Positions 9,094 to 17,554 of a stretch of DNA of 64,000 nt are shown here, piece by piece (the stretch's first letter is position 1; each line of letters opens with the position of its first letter). The stretch spans positions 90,662 to 154,661 of the forward strand of contig CAWJPL010000036.1 of NCBI GenBank assembly GCA_963844695.1. Direction: 5' to 3'. Both the position numbers and the translations under genes were made by a program. Source of the DNA: RYN-230 sp963844695. GTDB lineage: Bacteria; Actinomycetota; Actinomycetes; Streptosporangiales; Streptosporangiaceae. The notes beneath the pieces were generated by a model. That model was not told where the DNA came from. It ran no database searches and worked only from the letters and a program-made list of their open reading frames with translations.

Positions 9094-10473
9094 TCAGCGG
9101 CTCTCGACGACCCGCAGCGGCGCGGTGGGGTCGTCGTGGTCCTGAGCCGCGACCTGGGCGGGGAAGTCGGCGGGCAGCGTTGCGGACGGGGACCGGGCGC
9201 CCGACTGGGACTCCCAGTGCTCCTGGTCCAGTGCGGCGATGAACGCGTCCACGAGCACCGGATCGAACTGCATGCCAGAGCATTTGCGCAGCTCCGCGAC
9301 GGCTTCCTCGACGCTCCGGGCGCCACGGTAGGACCGGGTGGACGTCATCGAGTCGAAGGCGTCGGCGACCGCGATCACCCGGGCGAACTCGGGGATCTCG
9401 TCACCGGCCAGGCCCATCGGGTAGCCCTTGCCGTCCATCCGCTCGTGGTGGTGCATGATGCCGTCCAGCGCCTCGGTCAGGAACCCGATCTGCCGGACGA
9501 TCTCCAGGCCGCGCATCGGGTGCAGCTGGATGGCGGCTAGCTCTTCCTCGGTCAGCGGCCCGGTCTTCTGCAGCACCTTGGTCGGCACCCCGAGCTTGCC
9601 CACGTCGTGCAGCATGCCCGCGTACCGGATGGCCTCGACCCGCTCCGCACCCATGCCGATCTGCCGGGCCAGCAGGGTGGCGCCCCGCGACACCCGCTCA
9701 CTGTGCCCGCGGGTGTAGAAATCCTTCGTCTCCACGGCCTGGCACAGCGCGGCCATCGTGGCCGAGTAGGCACCTTCCTGCGCGGCGAACTGACCCATGG
9801 CCCAGCGCGCGACGAACAGCGGGATCAGGACCAGGCCCGCAGCGAACGGGCCGACCAGATCCCACAGCGCCGCGATGAGCAGCCCCAGCGTGGCGTAGCC
9901 CAGATCGGACACCAGCAATAGGGAAAGGTGCAGGTCAAGTCGGCCTCGCTGGGCGCTGACCCCGGCCGGGGGGAGCAGCAGCAGCATGCTCCACAACAGG
10001 CCGTGATTGACCGCCACGTGCACGGCGGCCGCCACCGCGAACGGCAGGATGATGGCCGGGAACTCATCCAGCTTGGGCACGCCGATCTGGCCACCGAGCG
10101 CCAGATAAGCCTCGCCTGCGGCAAAAGCGCTCAGGGCGTACATCGCACCGTTAAAGGCTCGCTCGCGCAGGCTGCCGCGGCGCAGGCTGATCAGGGAGGT
10201 GGCGCCGACCAGCGCCGCCCCGCCCGGGCCGAGCAGCACGACCGCGGCCAGGGTGGCCGCCGAACTGGGCGACCAGGCGGACTGGCGGGAGGTGAGGGTG
10301 GTCGGGGTGGAATCACAGATCATGAACAGGACTGCCAGTACCAGCAGCATCAGGGACTTCTGGTCGTCCAGCCCCCGGCTCAGATCCTGCACCAGCACGT
10401 GGGTCAGCAGCAGGACCGCTGCCGTGACCACCACAGCCATATAGAGCCACGCGGCCCGCGAGAGCCTGCTCAA
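9094..10473 (-). CDS. Membrane-anchored HD-GYP domain protein (putative c-di-GMP phosphodiesterase)
   Basis: About 459 residues. Residues 1-220 contain multiple membrane segments (AAWLYMAVVVTAAVLLLTHV and others), followed by a complete HD-GYP domain: GHSERVSRG, MLHDVGKLGVP, HHERMDGKGYP and VIAVADAFDSMTSTRSYR. All metal-binding residues and the GYP signature are present, so hydrolysis of cyclic di-GMP or a related cyclic dinucleotide is plausible. It leads a minus-strand gene run (HD-GYP, degenerate HD, biotin carboxylase, carrier protein). The degenerate downstream neighbour has the same architecture and is probably a paralogue. Confidence 0.85.
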   Translation of the reverse strand: MSRLSRAAWLYMAVVVTAAVLLLTHVLVQDLSRGLDDQKSLMLLVLAVLFMICDSTPTTLTSRQSAWSPSSAATLAAVVLLGPGGAALVGATSLISLRRGSLRERAFNGAMYALSAFAAGEAYLALGGQIGVPKLDEFPAIILPFAVAAAVHVAVNHGLLWSMLLLLPPAGVSAQRGRLDLHLSLLLVSDLGYATLGLLIAALWDLVGPFAAGLVLIPLFVARWAMGQFAAQEGAYSATMAALCQAVETKDFYTRGHSERVSRGATLLARQIGMGAERVEAIRYAGMLHDVGKLGVPTKVLQKTGPLTEEELAAIQLHPMRGLEIVRQIGFLTEALDGIMHHHERMDGKGYPMGLAGDEIPEFARVIAVADAFDSMTSTRSYRGARSVEEAVAELRKCSGMQFDPVLVDAFIAALDQEHWESQSGARSPSATLPADFPAQVAAQDHDDPTAPLRVVESR

Positions 10474-10791
10474 GACCCCCCCTCGCAGTCAGTCCGATCG
10501 GCTACCAGGTGGTCACTCCCTCATGGGCGCACGCCGGCCGCAAACCGGTGACTGCCGATCTCCGGCCCCGACGAAAATGACCCTGCCAATAGGTCCAGCT
10601 CGCCACTCAGGGTAACGCCATCACCGCTGATCGCGTAGCCCTCATGGCCGATATCTACAATCTGTATATACGACATGACAGAAAGTAACAATGGCTAGGC
10701 GCGGAGATGTTCGCGCAGGTCAGGCGAGCTGATCGTTTTGGCCGGTGGCCCGGCGGGTGATTTGGCGGGTAATGGGCCGGCTGAAGGCGGG
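10474..10791. other. Intergenic region between HD-GYP and rsrA
   Basis: No gene is supported. It serves as upstream region of the HD-GYP operon and downstream region of rsrA. A short AT-rich stretch, unusual here, lies at about 10,655-10,690 (ATCTACAATCTGTATATACG), but no confident -10/-35 pair could be assigned. Confidence 0.6.
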
Positions 10792-11082
10792 CTATTCGCC
10801 CGGCAGTTCGGTGATCTGGATCTCGATCGTGGCCCGCACTTCCTGGATCCGGGTCAGCACCTTGACCCGAAGGTCGCCGGGAACCTCGTCATGGCCGCAG
10901 GACTTGTGCACCAGGCGCTTGACCGCCTCTTCCAGGCCGTACTCCCGCAGGCATGGGCCGCACTCGTCGAGATGCTGGCGGATCTGCGCCTTGCCTGAGG
11001 GGCCAAGCTCGCCGTCCAGGTAGGAGTAGACCCGTTCGAGTACCTCGCTACACGGAGTCTCGTGGGGTTTCCCGCAGCTCAT
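10792..11082 (-). CDS. rsrA: Zinc-binding anti-sigma factor RsrA
   Basis: A 96-residue ZAS-family anti-sigma factor. The four residues known to be critical in Streptomyces coelicolor RsrA fall at the same numbers here: Cys11, His37, Cys41 and Cys44 (HLDECGPC). Family knowledge: reduced RsrA binds zinc and sequesters sigma-R; oxidation forms a disulphide, expels zinc and frees sigma-R, which activates thioredoxin and mycothiol genes. The start overlaps the sigR stop by four bases (ATGA), indicating translational coupling. Confidence 0.95.
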   Translation of the reverse strand: MSCGKPHETPCSEVLERVYSYLDGELGPSGKAQIRQHLDECGPCLREYGLEEAVKRLVHKSCGHDEVPGDLRVKVLTRIQEVRATIEIQITELPGE

Positions 11083-11855
11083 GACGCGTCCCTCCCCGAC
11101 TCCGCAGCCTGGGGCTCCTGCCCGTCGCCGTTCCCCGCCGAGGCCGGACGGGTCACGCCCCGGTCAGCCGCGTAGTCCTGCAGCATGTCGCGCAACTGAC
11201 GCCGCCCGCGGTGCAGGCGCGACATGACGGTGCCGATCGGCGTGCCCATGATGTCGGCGATCTCCTTGTACGCGAACCCCTCCACGTCGGCGAGGTACAC
11301 CGCGATGCGGAACTCCTCGGGAAGGGCCTGCAGCGCCTGCTTGATGTCGGAGTCTGGAAGCCGGTCCAGGGCCTCCGCCTCCGCCGACCTCAGGCCTGTG
11401 GAGGTGTGCTCGGCAGCTCGGGCCAACTGCCAGTCCTCGACCTCTTCAGCGCCGGACCGCTGCGGCTCACGCTGCTTTTTGCGGTAGCTGTTGATGAAGG
11501 TGTTGGTCAGGATGCGGAACAGCCACGCCTTGAGGTTCGTCCCCGGCTGGAACTGGTGGAACGACGCATAGGCCTTGGCGAACGTCTCCTGGACGAGGTC
11601 TTCAGCGTCCGCGGGGTTGCGGGTCATGCGCAGCCCGGCCGAGTAGAGCTGATCCAGGTAAGGCAGCACGTCGTGCTCGAAGCGCTCGCTTCGCTGCTCG
11701 AGTGTCTCGGTTACCGGACCCACCCCCTCGGAGATCTCCTGCGACGGCCGGAAGTAACGGCCGTATGGGCGGGAGGATACATCCCCGCTCGCCCCCGGCT
11801 CGAAGCGAGGCGGCTTGGAGGCGCTCTTAGGAGTCGCGTATTCGGCTACAACCAC
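11079..11855 (-). CDS. sigR: RNA polymerase sigma factor SigR (thiol-oxidative stress), with N-terminally extended form
   Basis: ECF sigma factor: region 2 (YSAGLRMTRNPADAEDLVQE, KAWLFRILTNTFIN) and region 4 (LPEEFRIAVYLADVEGFAYK, MGTPIGTVMSRLHRGRR). Partner of rsrA. The conventional protein would start at the GTG at 11,723 (214 residues). The frame stays open 44 codons further to a GTG at 11,855, only 10 bp after a perfect sigma-R promoter. In S. coelicolor an analogous long form made from the sigma-R-dependent promoter is unstable and provides feedback; the same design is inferred here. The extension (SASKPPRFEPGASGD) is low-complexity. Confidence 0.93.
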   Translation of the reverse strand: MVVAEYATPKSASKPPRFEPGASGDVSSRPYGRYFRPSQEISEGVGPVTETLEQRSERFEHDVLPYLDQLYSAGLRMTRNPADAEDLVQETFAKAYASFHQFQPGTNLKAWLFRILTNTFINSYRKKQREPQRSGAEEVEDWQLARAAEHTSTGLRSAEAEALDRLPDSDIKQALQALPEEFRIAVYLADVEGFAYKEIADIMGTPIGTVMSRLHRGRRQLRDMLQDYAADRGVTRPASAGNGDGQEPQAAESGRDAS

Positions 11856-11864
11856 GTCGTCTGG

Positions 11865-11890
11865 AACATGCGACCCCCCGGCTTCATTCC
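11865..11890 (-). promoter_or_regulatory. Sigma-R autoregulatory promoter of sigR-rsrA
   Basis: On the minus strand GGAAT (11,890-11,886) is followed after exactly 18 bases by GTT (11,867-11,865), the textbook sigma-R consensus GGAAT-N18-GTT. Transcription would begin near 11,857, one or two bases before the GTG of the long form, so that message would be effectively leaderless. Confidence 0.9.
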
Positions 11891-11978
11891 GTCATCCGCC
11901 CAGGGCCGGATGACGTTTTGTGCCGCCAGGGCTGGCGGGCCGCTCGGCCCGGGCGGCCCGGCCGCCGGCGTCCGTCTG

Positions 11979-12105
11979 GTTGCCCGGCCGCCCGTTCCCG
12001 GTGGCGGGCCGCCCGTTCCCGGCGGCCGGCCTACCCGTTCCCGGAGGCCGGGCTGGCCGTTCCCGGAGGCCCGGCTGGCCGGTTCCGGTGGCCGGGCTGG
12101 CCGCT
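11979..12105. repeat. GC-rich imperfect tandem repeats upstream of sigR
   Basis: About five units of 21-22 bp, each with a GTTCC(C)GG core flanked by GGCC or GGCT blocks (for example GGCCGCCCGTTCCCGGCGGCC). They fill much of the 394-bp gap 11,856-12,249 and could fold into serial hairpins. No gene is supported in the gap. Confidence 0.75.
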
Positions 12106-12249
12106 CCTCCGGCGAACACTGCACGACCTTCCCGTCAAGTCAGGTGAGAAAGATCCAGGTGAGGGAAGATTTCAGGAAATAGGGCTGCGCGGGCTCCCCG
12201 CCTTCGCGGCGGCGTCTCAACTCTGTCACTGGGCAGGCCGTCGGCCGCA

Positions 12250-13221
12250 ATGCGTGCAGTCCGGCTGCTGGATGGAGTCATGGTGGCGGCAAGTGCGACC
12301 AGCCCGCTGACCGTTCTCGGATCAGGCTCGCTCACGGCCTACTGGCGGTTCCAGCGCGCTGTGGTAGCGGCGCAACTGCAGGCGTGGCTGCCGCCGGGGG
12401 GCCGGATCCTGGTCGATATCTCCGGTCCCCAGTCCAGCGTGGCGTCCCAGGCGGCCGCGGCGGGCTATGCCGTGCTGCAGGTCATGCCCCGCCTGCCTGC
12501 TGCTGCCGAACGAAGCCCCGGGCAGTGGGCCGCCCGGCTGGAGACGCCCCGGGTGCCGAGCGCCCGCAGCGTGCACCGGCGCCGCGCCTCATCCGGGCGG
12601 CTGGTCCGGGTGGTGGCGGACTACTCGAACCTGGCCTTCCTCGCCGACGGGTCGGTAGACGGGGTCATCGCCGACGACGGGGCGCTGTCGCGGCACCTGA
12701 TGGCCGAGGACGTCGCCGCCGAGATCGCGCGGGTGCTGCGGCCTGGCGGCCAGCTCCTGGCCTGCGTCGACTCGCTCGTCCTGGGCATGTCCATCCTGGC
12801 CGAGCAGCACCACTGGGCCGAGCTGACCGACTTGCCGCAGGCGGAGGTGGTCCTGGTGCCCTGGCCGGACGGCCGGATCACCCGGTGCTTCGGCCCCGAG
12901 CAGCTGGTCGACCTGCTGACCGAGGCCGGGCTGGAGGTCAGCTGGATCCGGCCGCGTACGGTGCTGTCCCCGTCCATGGTGGACCACGTGCTGCGCAGGG
13001 ACCCGAGCGCCATCATGCGGCTGGTCCGGGCCGAGCTGGCCGCGGGCGCGGAGGACGCGGGACCGGCCGGGGCGGGTAACGGCACTGGCAGCGGCGGGAA
13101 CGAGTCGTTCGGTATCTACCTGCTGGCGGCGGCCCGCAAGCCCCTGGCCCGCCAGCCCGCGACCCGCCCGTCCAGGTCCGGGGCCGATGGGCCCGCCGCC
13201 GCGCCCCAGGCGGTTGGCTAG
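12250..13221 (+). CDS. Class I SAM-dependent methyltransferase-like protein
   Basis: A ~323-residue protein with a Rossmann-type methyltransferase core: strand/loop GGRILVDISGPQSSVASQAA, an acidic segment DGSVDGVIADDGALSRHLM, and ARVLRPGGQLLACVDSL, the usual 'RVLRPGG' motif after strand 4. The glycine-rich SAM loop (normally GxGxG) is weak (DISGPQSS), so SAM binding should be tested rather than assumed. The C-terminal ~60 residues are Ala/Gly/Pro-rich. Start uncertain: ATG at 12,250, or at 12,280 just after a GGAG. Its stop overlaps the convergent DksA-like gene by four bases. Confidence 0.75.
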   Translation: MRAVRLLDGVMVAASATSPLTVLGSGSLTAYWRFQRAVVAAQLQAWLPPGGRILVDISGPQSSVASQAAAAGYAVLQVMPRLPAAAERSPGQWAARLETPRVPSARSVHRRRASSGRLVRVVADYSNLAFLADGSVDGVIADDGALSRHLMAEDVAAEIARVLRPGGQLLACVDSLVLGMSILAEQHHWAELTDLPQAEVVLVPWPDGRITRCFGPEQLVDLLTEAGLEVSWIRPRTVLSPSMVDHVLRRDPSAIMRLVRAELAAGAEDAGPAGAGNGTGSGGNESFGIYLLAAARKPLARQPATRPSRSGADGPAAAPQAVG

Positions 13222-13565
13222 CGCCGGTTCCGGTCCCGCTTCGACTGGCAGCCCACGCACCGGGAGGCCTCCGGGCGCGCTTCCAGGCGGCCTTCCGGGA
13301 TCGGCTTGCCGCAGTCGGCGCACTTGCCGTAGCTGCCGTCCTGGATGCGCTGCAGCGCGTCCACGACCTCCGTACGCTGGGACATGGCCGAGGCCAGCAC
13401 GGCGTCGGCCCGGTCCGCTTCGGACAGGCTGGTCCCCACGTCCGCCTCGTCCTGGGGGAAGTCCGTGCTGCCAGACACCGGCCTCTCGCCGCGCAGGACC
13501 GCGATGGAACGGTCCAGGTCGTCGCGCGCAGACTCGAGGCGCTTGCGTACGGTGATGGTCTCCAC
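13218..13565 (-). CDS. DksA/TraR-type C4 zinc-finger protein
   Basis: A 115-residue protein with an N-terminal coiled-coil helix pair (RKRLESARDDLDRSIAVLRG) and a C-terminal C4 zinc finger CADCGKPIPEGRLEA...CVGC. Family members enter the RNA polymerase secondary channel and modulate initiation, often with (p)ppGpp. Actinobacterial versions frequently lack the paired acidic tip residues, and none clearly matching the DksA DxxDxA tip is seen here (DFPQDEADVG is the nearest). The start ATG at 13,565 follows an AGGAGGATC site. Confidence 0.88.
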   Translation of the reverse strand: METITVRKRLESARDDLDRSIAVLRGERPVSGSTDFPQDEADVGTSLSEADRADAVLASAMSQRTEVVDALQRIQDGSYGKCADCGKPIPEGRLEARPEASRCVGCQSKRDRNRR

Positions 13566-13641
13566 GGATCCTCCTGCTTCATCGGGGCACCAGTGGCGCA
13601 GCAGTCAATGGTCCTGGGAGGGCCGGCCGCGCTCAGGGGCC

Positions 13642-14588
13642 TCAGAACAACGTGCTGGGGGCACCACGGGAGGCATCGCTGCGCCCCCCTGCCCCATCCC
13701 GCGGGGACCCCGCCGGATCAGAATCACCCTCCATGGGCTCGATCAGCCCCGGGCCGTTGTGCCGGACCGAGTTAACTTCCGTTGACACGGGATACGTCGT
13801 CAGGTGGACCGAAGCGGCAGGCGTCATCAGGCCGTGCAGCGCCTCGGCGCTGGTCGCCGCGGGATCCAGCCAGTCCGCCCAGCGGGCGGGCTCGATCACC
13901 ATCGGCATCCGGTCATGGATGCGGCCGACCTCGTCCTCGGCCCGGGTGGTGATGATGGTCGCCGTCCACAGCCAGGAATCGGGATCATCGTCGGGCCGGT
14001 CCTTGTCGCGCCACAGCTCGTAGAGGCCGGCGAAGGCCAGCACGCCGCCGTCTTCGCGGCGGATGTAGTACGGCTGCTTGCGCGGGCTCTTCGGGTCCCC
14101 GGACTTCTCCCACTCGTAGAAGCCGTCCGCGGGGAGCAGGCAGCGGTGCCGGGCGAACGCGCGGCGGAAGGCCGGCTTGCTGGCCACGGTCTCGGCCCGG
14201 GCGTTGATCAGGCGGCTGCCGATCGAGATGTCCTTGGCCCAGAAGGGCACCAGCCCCCAGCGGACCACCCGGAGTTCCCGCACGCCCTCACGCTCAGCCG
14301 CCTGGCGCTCGCCTGCCTGGCGCTCGCCTGCCTGGTGCTCGCCTGCCTGGCGCTCGCCGGCCTGGCTCGTGCCTGGTCCCCGGCGGCCCCGTCCGGCCCG
14401 GCCCCGTCCGGCCCGCCGCCGTGCTCTTTCCCGGTGTCTTCCGGGCGCCGGGTGACCACGGCGTACACGGGCTTGGTGGGCGCCACGTTGTAGTCAGGCC
14501 GCAGTGGCTCCGCCACCCGGTCCCGCTGCACGCCAAACTCCTCCAGGAGCTCCTGGCGCTTCCGCGCCGACGCAAAGCGGCCGCACAT
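13642..14588 (-). pseudogene. SRAP (YedK/HMCES-type) abasic-site protein, frameshifted in a repeat linker
   Basis: Family knowledge: SRAP proteins use the N-terminal Cys2 to crosslink abasic sites in single-stranded DNA. Here MCGRFASARK with Cys2 and YNVAPTKPVYAVV lie in one frame (14,588 to ~14,440). VRWGLVPFWAKD, INARAETVASKPAFRRAF, LLPADGFYEW and HDRMPMVI lie in another frame (to 13,642). All catalytic elements are present across the two parts. Between them sits a long Gln/Ala/Gly/Arg repeat that normal family members lack; a shift of one base somewhere in 14,300-14,440 separates the halves. Either a sequencing indel or a true break; with one base corrected the protein would be complete. 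Confidence 0.85.
14291..14365. repeat. 15-bp tandem repeat, five units, inside the SRAP gene
   Basis: Units CGCTCGCCTGCCTGG with small variations, five in a row. In the frame of the SRAP C-terminal half they encode a pentapeptide repeat (AGERQ/AGEHQ). Fifteen is divisible by three, so unit gain or loss would not itself shift the frame. A second 15-bp pair (GGCCCCGTCCGGCCC type) follows at about 14,386-14,415. Confidence 0.85.
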
Positions 14589-14925
14589 GTCGTCACCTGA
14601 TCACTACGTAGCTGGGCTGCTGGGGGCAGCGCCAGGGAAGTACGGAATGTGCCACTTAATAACCACAAACCTTGATTACCAAACCTCGGCCACCGCAGCA
14701 GCCCGCTCACGCACCGCCACCGGCAGGCCCGCGGACTGCCACCGGCCGGCCTGCGAGCTGCTGCCGACCAGCCTGCGAGCTGCTACCGGCCCGCCTGCCA
14801 TCCAGCGGGCCTCACCCCGGCGCGCCGTCCTCCAGGTCCAGGAGGACATAGCGTTCGCTGGTTCTTCCCCGATTCCCGTGATTCACTCCAGGCCAAGCGC
14901 CCAGCACACGCATTACGCTCACAGC
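14589..14925. other. Intergenic region upstream of aroA
   Basis: A 337-bp divergent gap between the SRAP gene and aroA. The aroA frame stays open through it, but composition and lack of family match argue against coding. It holds a small direct repeat, GCCTGCGAGCTGCT, twice near 14,750-14,782. No promoter was assigned. Confidence 0.5.
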
Positions 14926-16380
14926 ATGGACATCCCACGCCAGGATCCTGGCCGCGCGGCCCTCCCCTGGCCCGCGCCCCAGGCCGGCGGCCCGCTGCGG
15001 GCCCGGCTGCGGGTGCCGGGGTCGAAGTCCATGACCAACCGGGCCCTCGTCCTCGCTGCCCTGGCCGCCGGGCCGACCGACATCCTGAGCCCGCTGGAGG
15101 CCCGGGACACGCTGCTGATGGCCGGCGCCCTCCGCGCGCTCGGGGCCACGGTGGTCACGAGGAGTTCAGGCGTCACCGGGAATCCCACAGTCACCAGCAG
15201 TTCCGGCCGGCGGTTCCGCGGACCGGCAGTTCCACGGGCACTGGCAGCTTCCGCGGGCCCCGGCAGTTCCGCGGACGCCGGGACTACCGCCTGGCGGGTC
15301 TCCCCCGGCTGGGCCGCCAACGACGCCCGGGTGGACGTGGGGAACGCCGGCACCGTGATGCGGTTCGTGCCGCCGGTGGCCGCTCTGGCCAGCGTGGCCA
15401 CCGAATTTCACGGCGACCCGAGGGCCTCACAACGGCCGGTGGGCGCGATCATCGCCGCCCTGCGCGAGATCGGCGCGGTCATCGACGACGGGGGACGGGG
15501 TGCCATCCCGTTCACCGTGCACGGCACCGGGTCACTGGCCGGCGGTGCGGTGACCGTGGATGCGTCGGCCTCCTCGCAGCTGGTGTCCGGGCTGCTGCTC
15601 GCCGCGCCCCGGTACGACAAGGGACTCGAGGTCCGGCACCGGGGCGGCCGCGCGCCGTCGGCCCCGCACATCGACCTGACTGTGCAGATGCTCCGCGACG
15701 CCGGGGCGACGGTCGAGACGGCAACGGCCGGCCAGACCGCCGCGGACGCCCTGCCCGATACCTGGTACGTGCACCCAGGTGTGCTCGGCCGCCAGCCGAT
15801 CACCGTCCAGCCCGACGTGGTGAACTCGATGCCGTTCCTGGCCGCGGCCATGGTCACCGGGGGGACCGTGACCATCCTCGGCTGGCCGGCGGTGACAGCG
15901 CAGCCCGCCGGCCACATCCTGCGCGTGCTGCGGGACATGGGGGCGGACGCCACGCTCGGCCCGGACGGGCTGACCGTCACCGGCCCGCCCGCGCTGCGCG
16001 GGATCACCGCCGACCTGTCGGACTGCAGCGAGATCTCGATGGTGCTCGGCGCGCTCGCCGCCCTGGCCGGCTCGCCTTCGGTGCTGACCGGGATAGGCCA
16101 CCAGCGCCACCAGGAGACCGACCGGCTCGCCGCCCTGGCCACCGAGATCAACGCGCTGGGCGGCTCGGTCACCGAGCGGGCGGACGGGCTGGAGATAGCG
16201 CCGCGGCCGCTGCGGGCCAGCCGCCCCTTCGCCACGTATGACGATCACCGGCTGGTGATGGCCGCGGCAGTGCTCGGCCTGGCGGTGCCCGGCCTGCAGG
16301 TCGAGAACGTAGCCACCGTAGGCAAGACATTCCCCGGCTTCACCAGCGCGTGGGCGGCGATGCTGGAGCGCGCTCCCTGA
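14926..16380 (+). CDS. aroA: 3-phosphoshikimate 1-carboxyvinyltransferase (EPSP synthase), with a loop insertion
   Basis: Sixth step of the shikimate pathway, joining shikimate-3-phosphate and phosphoenolpyruvate. Signatures: VPGSKSMTNRALVLAALA, GNAGTVMRFVPP, SSQLVSGLLLAAPRY, GHQRHQETDRLAALATEI and FATYDDHRLVMAAAVLGL. About 484 residues from the ATG at 14,926, longer than the usual ~430-450. The excess is a ~44-residue Ser/Gly/Ala/Arg-rich insert at residues ~78-121, between GALRALGATVV and the WRVSP strand, encoded by imperfect CCGGCAGTTCC-type repeats. The N-terminus was chosen because MDIPRQDPGRAALPWPAP resembles actinobacterial AroA N-termini. rsgA follows with an overlap. Confidence 0.93.
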   Translation: MDIPRQDPGRAALPWPAPQAGGPLRARLRVPGSKSMTNRALVLAALAAGPTDILSPLEARDTLLMAGALRALGATVVTRSSGVTGNPTVTSSSGRRFRGPAVPRALAASAGPGSSADAGTTAWRVSPGWAANDARVDVGNAGTVMRFVPPVAALASVATEFHGDPRASQRPVGAIIAALREIGAVIDDGGRGAIPFTVHGTGSLAGGAVTVDASASSQLVSGLLLAAPRYDKGLEVRHRGGRAPSAPHIDLTVQMLRDAGATVETATAGQTAADALPDTWYVHPGVLGRQPITVQPDVVNSMPFLAAAMVTGGTVTILGWPAVTAQPAGHILRVLRDMGADATLGPDGLTVTGPPALRGITADLSDCSEISMVLGALAALAGSPSVLTGIGHQRHQETDRLAALATEINALGGSVTERADGLEIAPRPLRASRPFATYDDHRLVMAAAVLGLAVPGLQVENVATVGKTFPGFTSAWAAMLERAP

Positions 16381-17456
16381 ACCGGCAGCCGTCCTACTCC
16401 CACCTGGACGAGGATGACATCCGGGTCCGGCCCGCGAAGAGCACGCGGCCACGGACCCGGCGCCGGCCCGCGCACGAGGACGCAGCCGAGGCGTTCGTGG
16501 CGGCGGTCGACCGCGGCCGGTACGGGACCCTCGTGGGGGACCGCCCGGTGACCGCCATGCGGGCTCGCGAGCTGGGCCGCCGCAGCGTGGTGGTGGGCGA
16601 CCGGGTCGCGCTGGCCGGGGACATCTCCGGTGAACCGGGCACTCTGGCCCGGGTGGTCCGGGTCGAGCCGCGCACGTCCGTGCTGCGCCGCTCGGCCGAC
16701 GACACCGACCCGGTGGAGCGGGTCATCGTGGCCAACGCGGACCAGCTCGTGATCGTCACCGCGCTCGCCGACCCCCCGCCCCGGCCCCGGCTGATCGACC
16801 GCTTCCTGGTCGCCGCCTTTGACGCGGGGCTGTCGCCGCTGCTCTGCCTGACCAAGTCCGACCTCGCGCCGCCCACCGCCATCCTCGATGCCTACGGCCC
16901 GCTCGGCATCCCGTACGTGGTACTCGGCCAACCGCTCAGCGCACGGCTCGACCCGGTCCGCGAAGCCCTGGCCGGCCGGATCAGCGTGCTGGTGGGGCAC
17001 TCCGGGGTGGGCAAGTCCACCCTGGTGAACGCCCTGATTCCGGGAGCGGACCGGGCGGTGGGCACGGTCAGCCCGGTGACCGGGCGGGGCCGCCACACAT
17101 CCTCGTCGGCGGTGGCGCTGCCGCTGCCCGGCGGCGGCTGGCTGATCGACACGCCGGGGCTGCGCGGCTTCGGCCTGGGCCTGGTGGCCCCGGACCGGGT
17201 GGTCCGGGCCTTCCCCGACCTGGCCCCCGGGACCGCGGCCTGCCCACCCGGCTGTACCCACCTGGACGCCGACTGCGCACTGGACGACTGGGTCCGCGAC
17301 CAGGGCGGGGACAGCCGCCTGGTCACCCGGCTGGACTCGCTGCGCCGCCTGCTGCGCAGCCGCGAGGGCGACGACCCCACCCCCGCCCAGCCCGAGGACT
17401 ACTCCTCAGAACCATCAGACCCTCAGGCCACACCCGCACCAGACTCTGGTTCGTGA
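16350..17456 (+). CDS. rsgA: Ribosome small-subunit-dependent GTPase RsgA
   Basis: Circularly permuted GTPase that assists 30S maturation. N-terminal OB domain (VVVGDRVALAGDISGEPG), then G4 LTKSDL before G1 GHSGVGKSTLVN and G3 DTPGLRGFG, the permuted order. It ends with a zinc-binding CPPGCTHLDADC motif. About 368 residues from the GTG at 16,350, which overlaps the end of aroA by 31 bp. Family N-termini align near LDEDDIRVRP, so a later start (possibly a CTG at 16,377) is possible. Its stop codon lies inside a 53-bp palindrome. Confidence 0.93.
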   Translation: MGGDAGARSLNRQPSYSHLDEDDIRVRPAKSTRPRTRRRPAHEDAAEAFVAAVDRGRYGTLVGDRPVTAMRARELGRRSVVVGDRVALAGDISGEPGTLARVVRVEPRTSVLRRSADDTDPVERVIVANADQLVIVTALADPPPRPRLIDRFLVAAFDAGLSPLLCLTKSDLAPPTAILDAYGPLGIPYVVLGQPLSARLDPVREALAGRISVLVGHSGVGKSTLVNALIPGADRAVGTVSPVTGRGRHTSSSAVALPLPGGGWLIDTPGLRGFGLGLVAPDRVVRAFPDLAPGTAACPPGCTHLDADCALDDWVRDQGGDSRLVTRLDSLRRLLRSREGDDPTPAQPEDYSSEPSDPQATPAPDSGS

Positions 17457-17503
17457 TCAATCGATTAGGTGTCGTTGAAACGACACCTAAGTCATGATCA
17501 CGA
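17451..17503. terminator. Nested palindrome between convergent rsgA and aldo/keto reductase genes
   Basis: Outer arms TCGTGATCA / TGATCACGA (9 bp) and inner arms TTAGGTGTCGTT / AACGACACCTAA (12 bp) with a two-base loop form a near-perfect hairpin. It is placed as a bidirectional terminator would be, and is AT-richer than its surroundings. The left arm overlaps the rsgA stop. It could equally be a small dispersed palindromic element. Confidence 0.7.
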
Positions 17504-17554
17504 GAAGTCCCGGCCTCGCTTCAGCGCGGAAAGCTACGCACGCGGGGCGCGCGG

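Noticed and set aside
14291..14365. CRISPR array
   Set aside because: Units of 15 bp are contiguous without spacers and lie in a coding region; the same holds for the array at 11,979. No cas genes are present.
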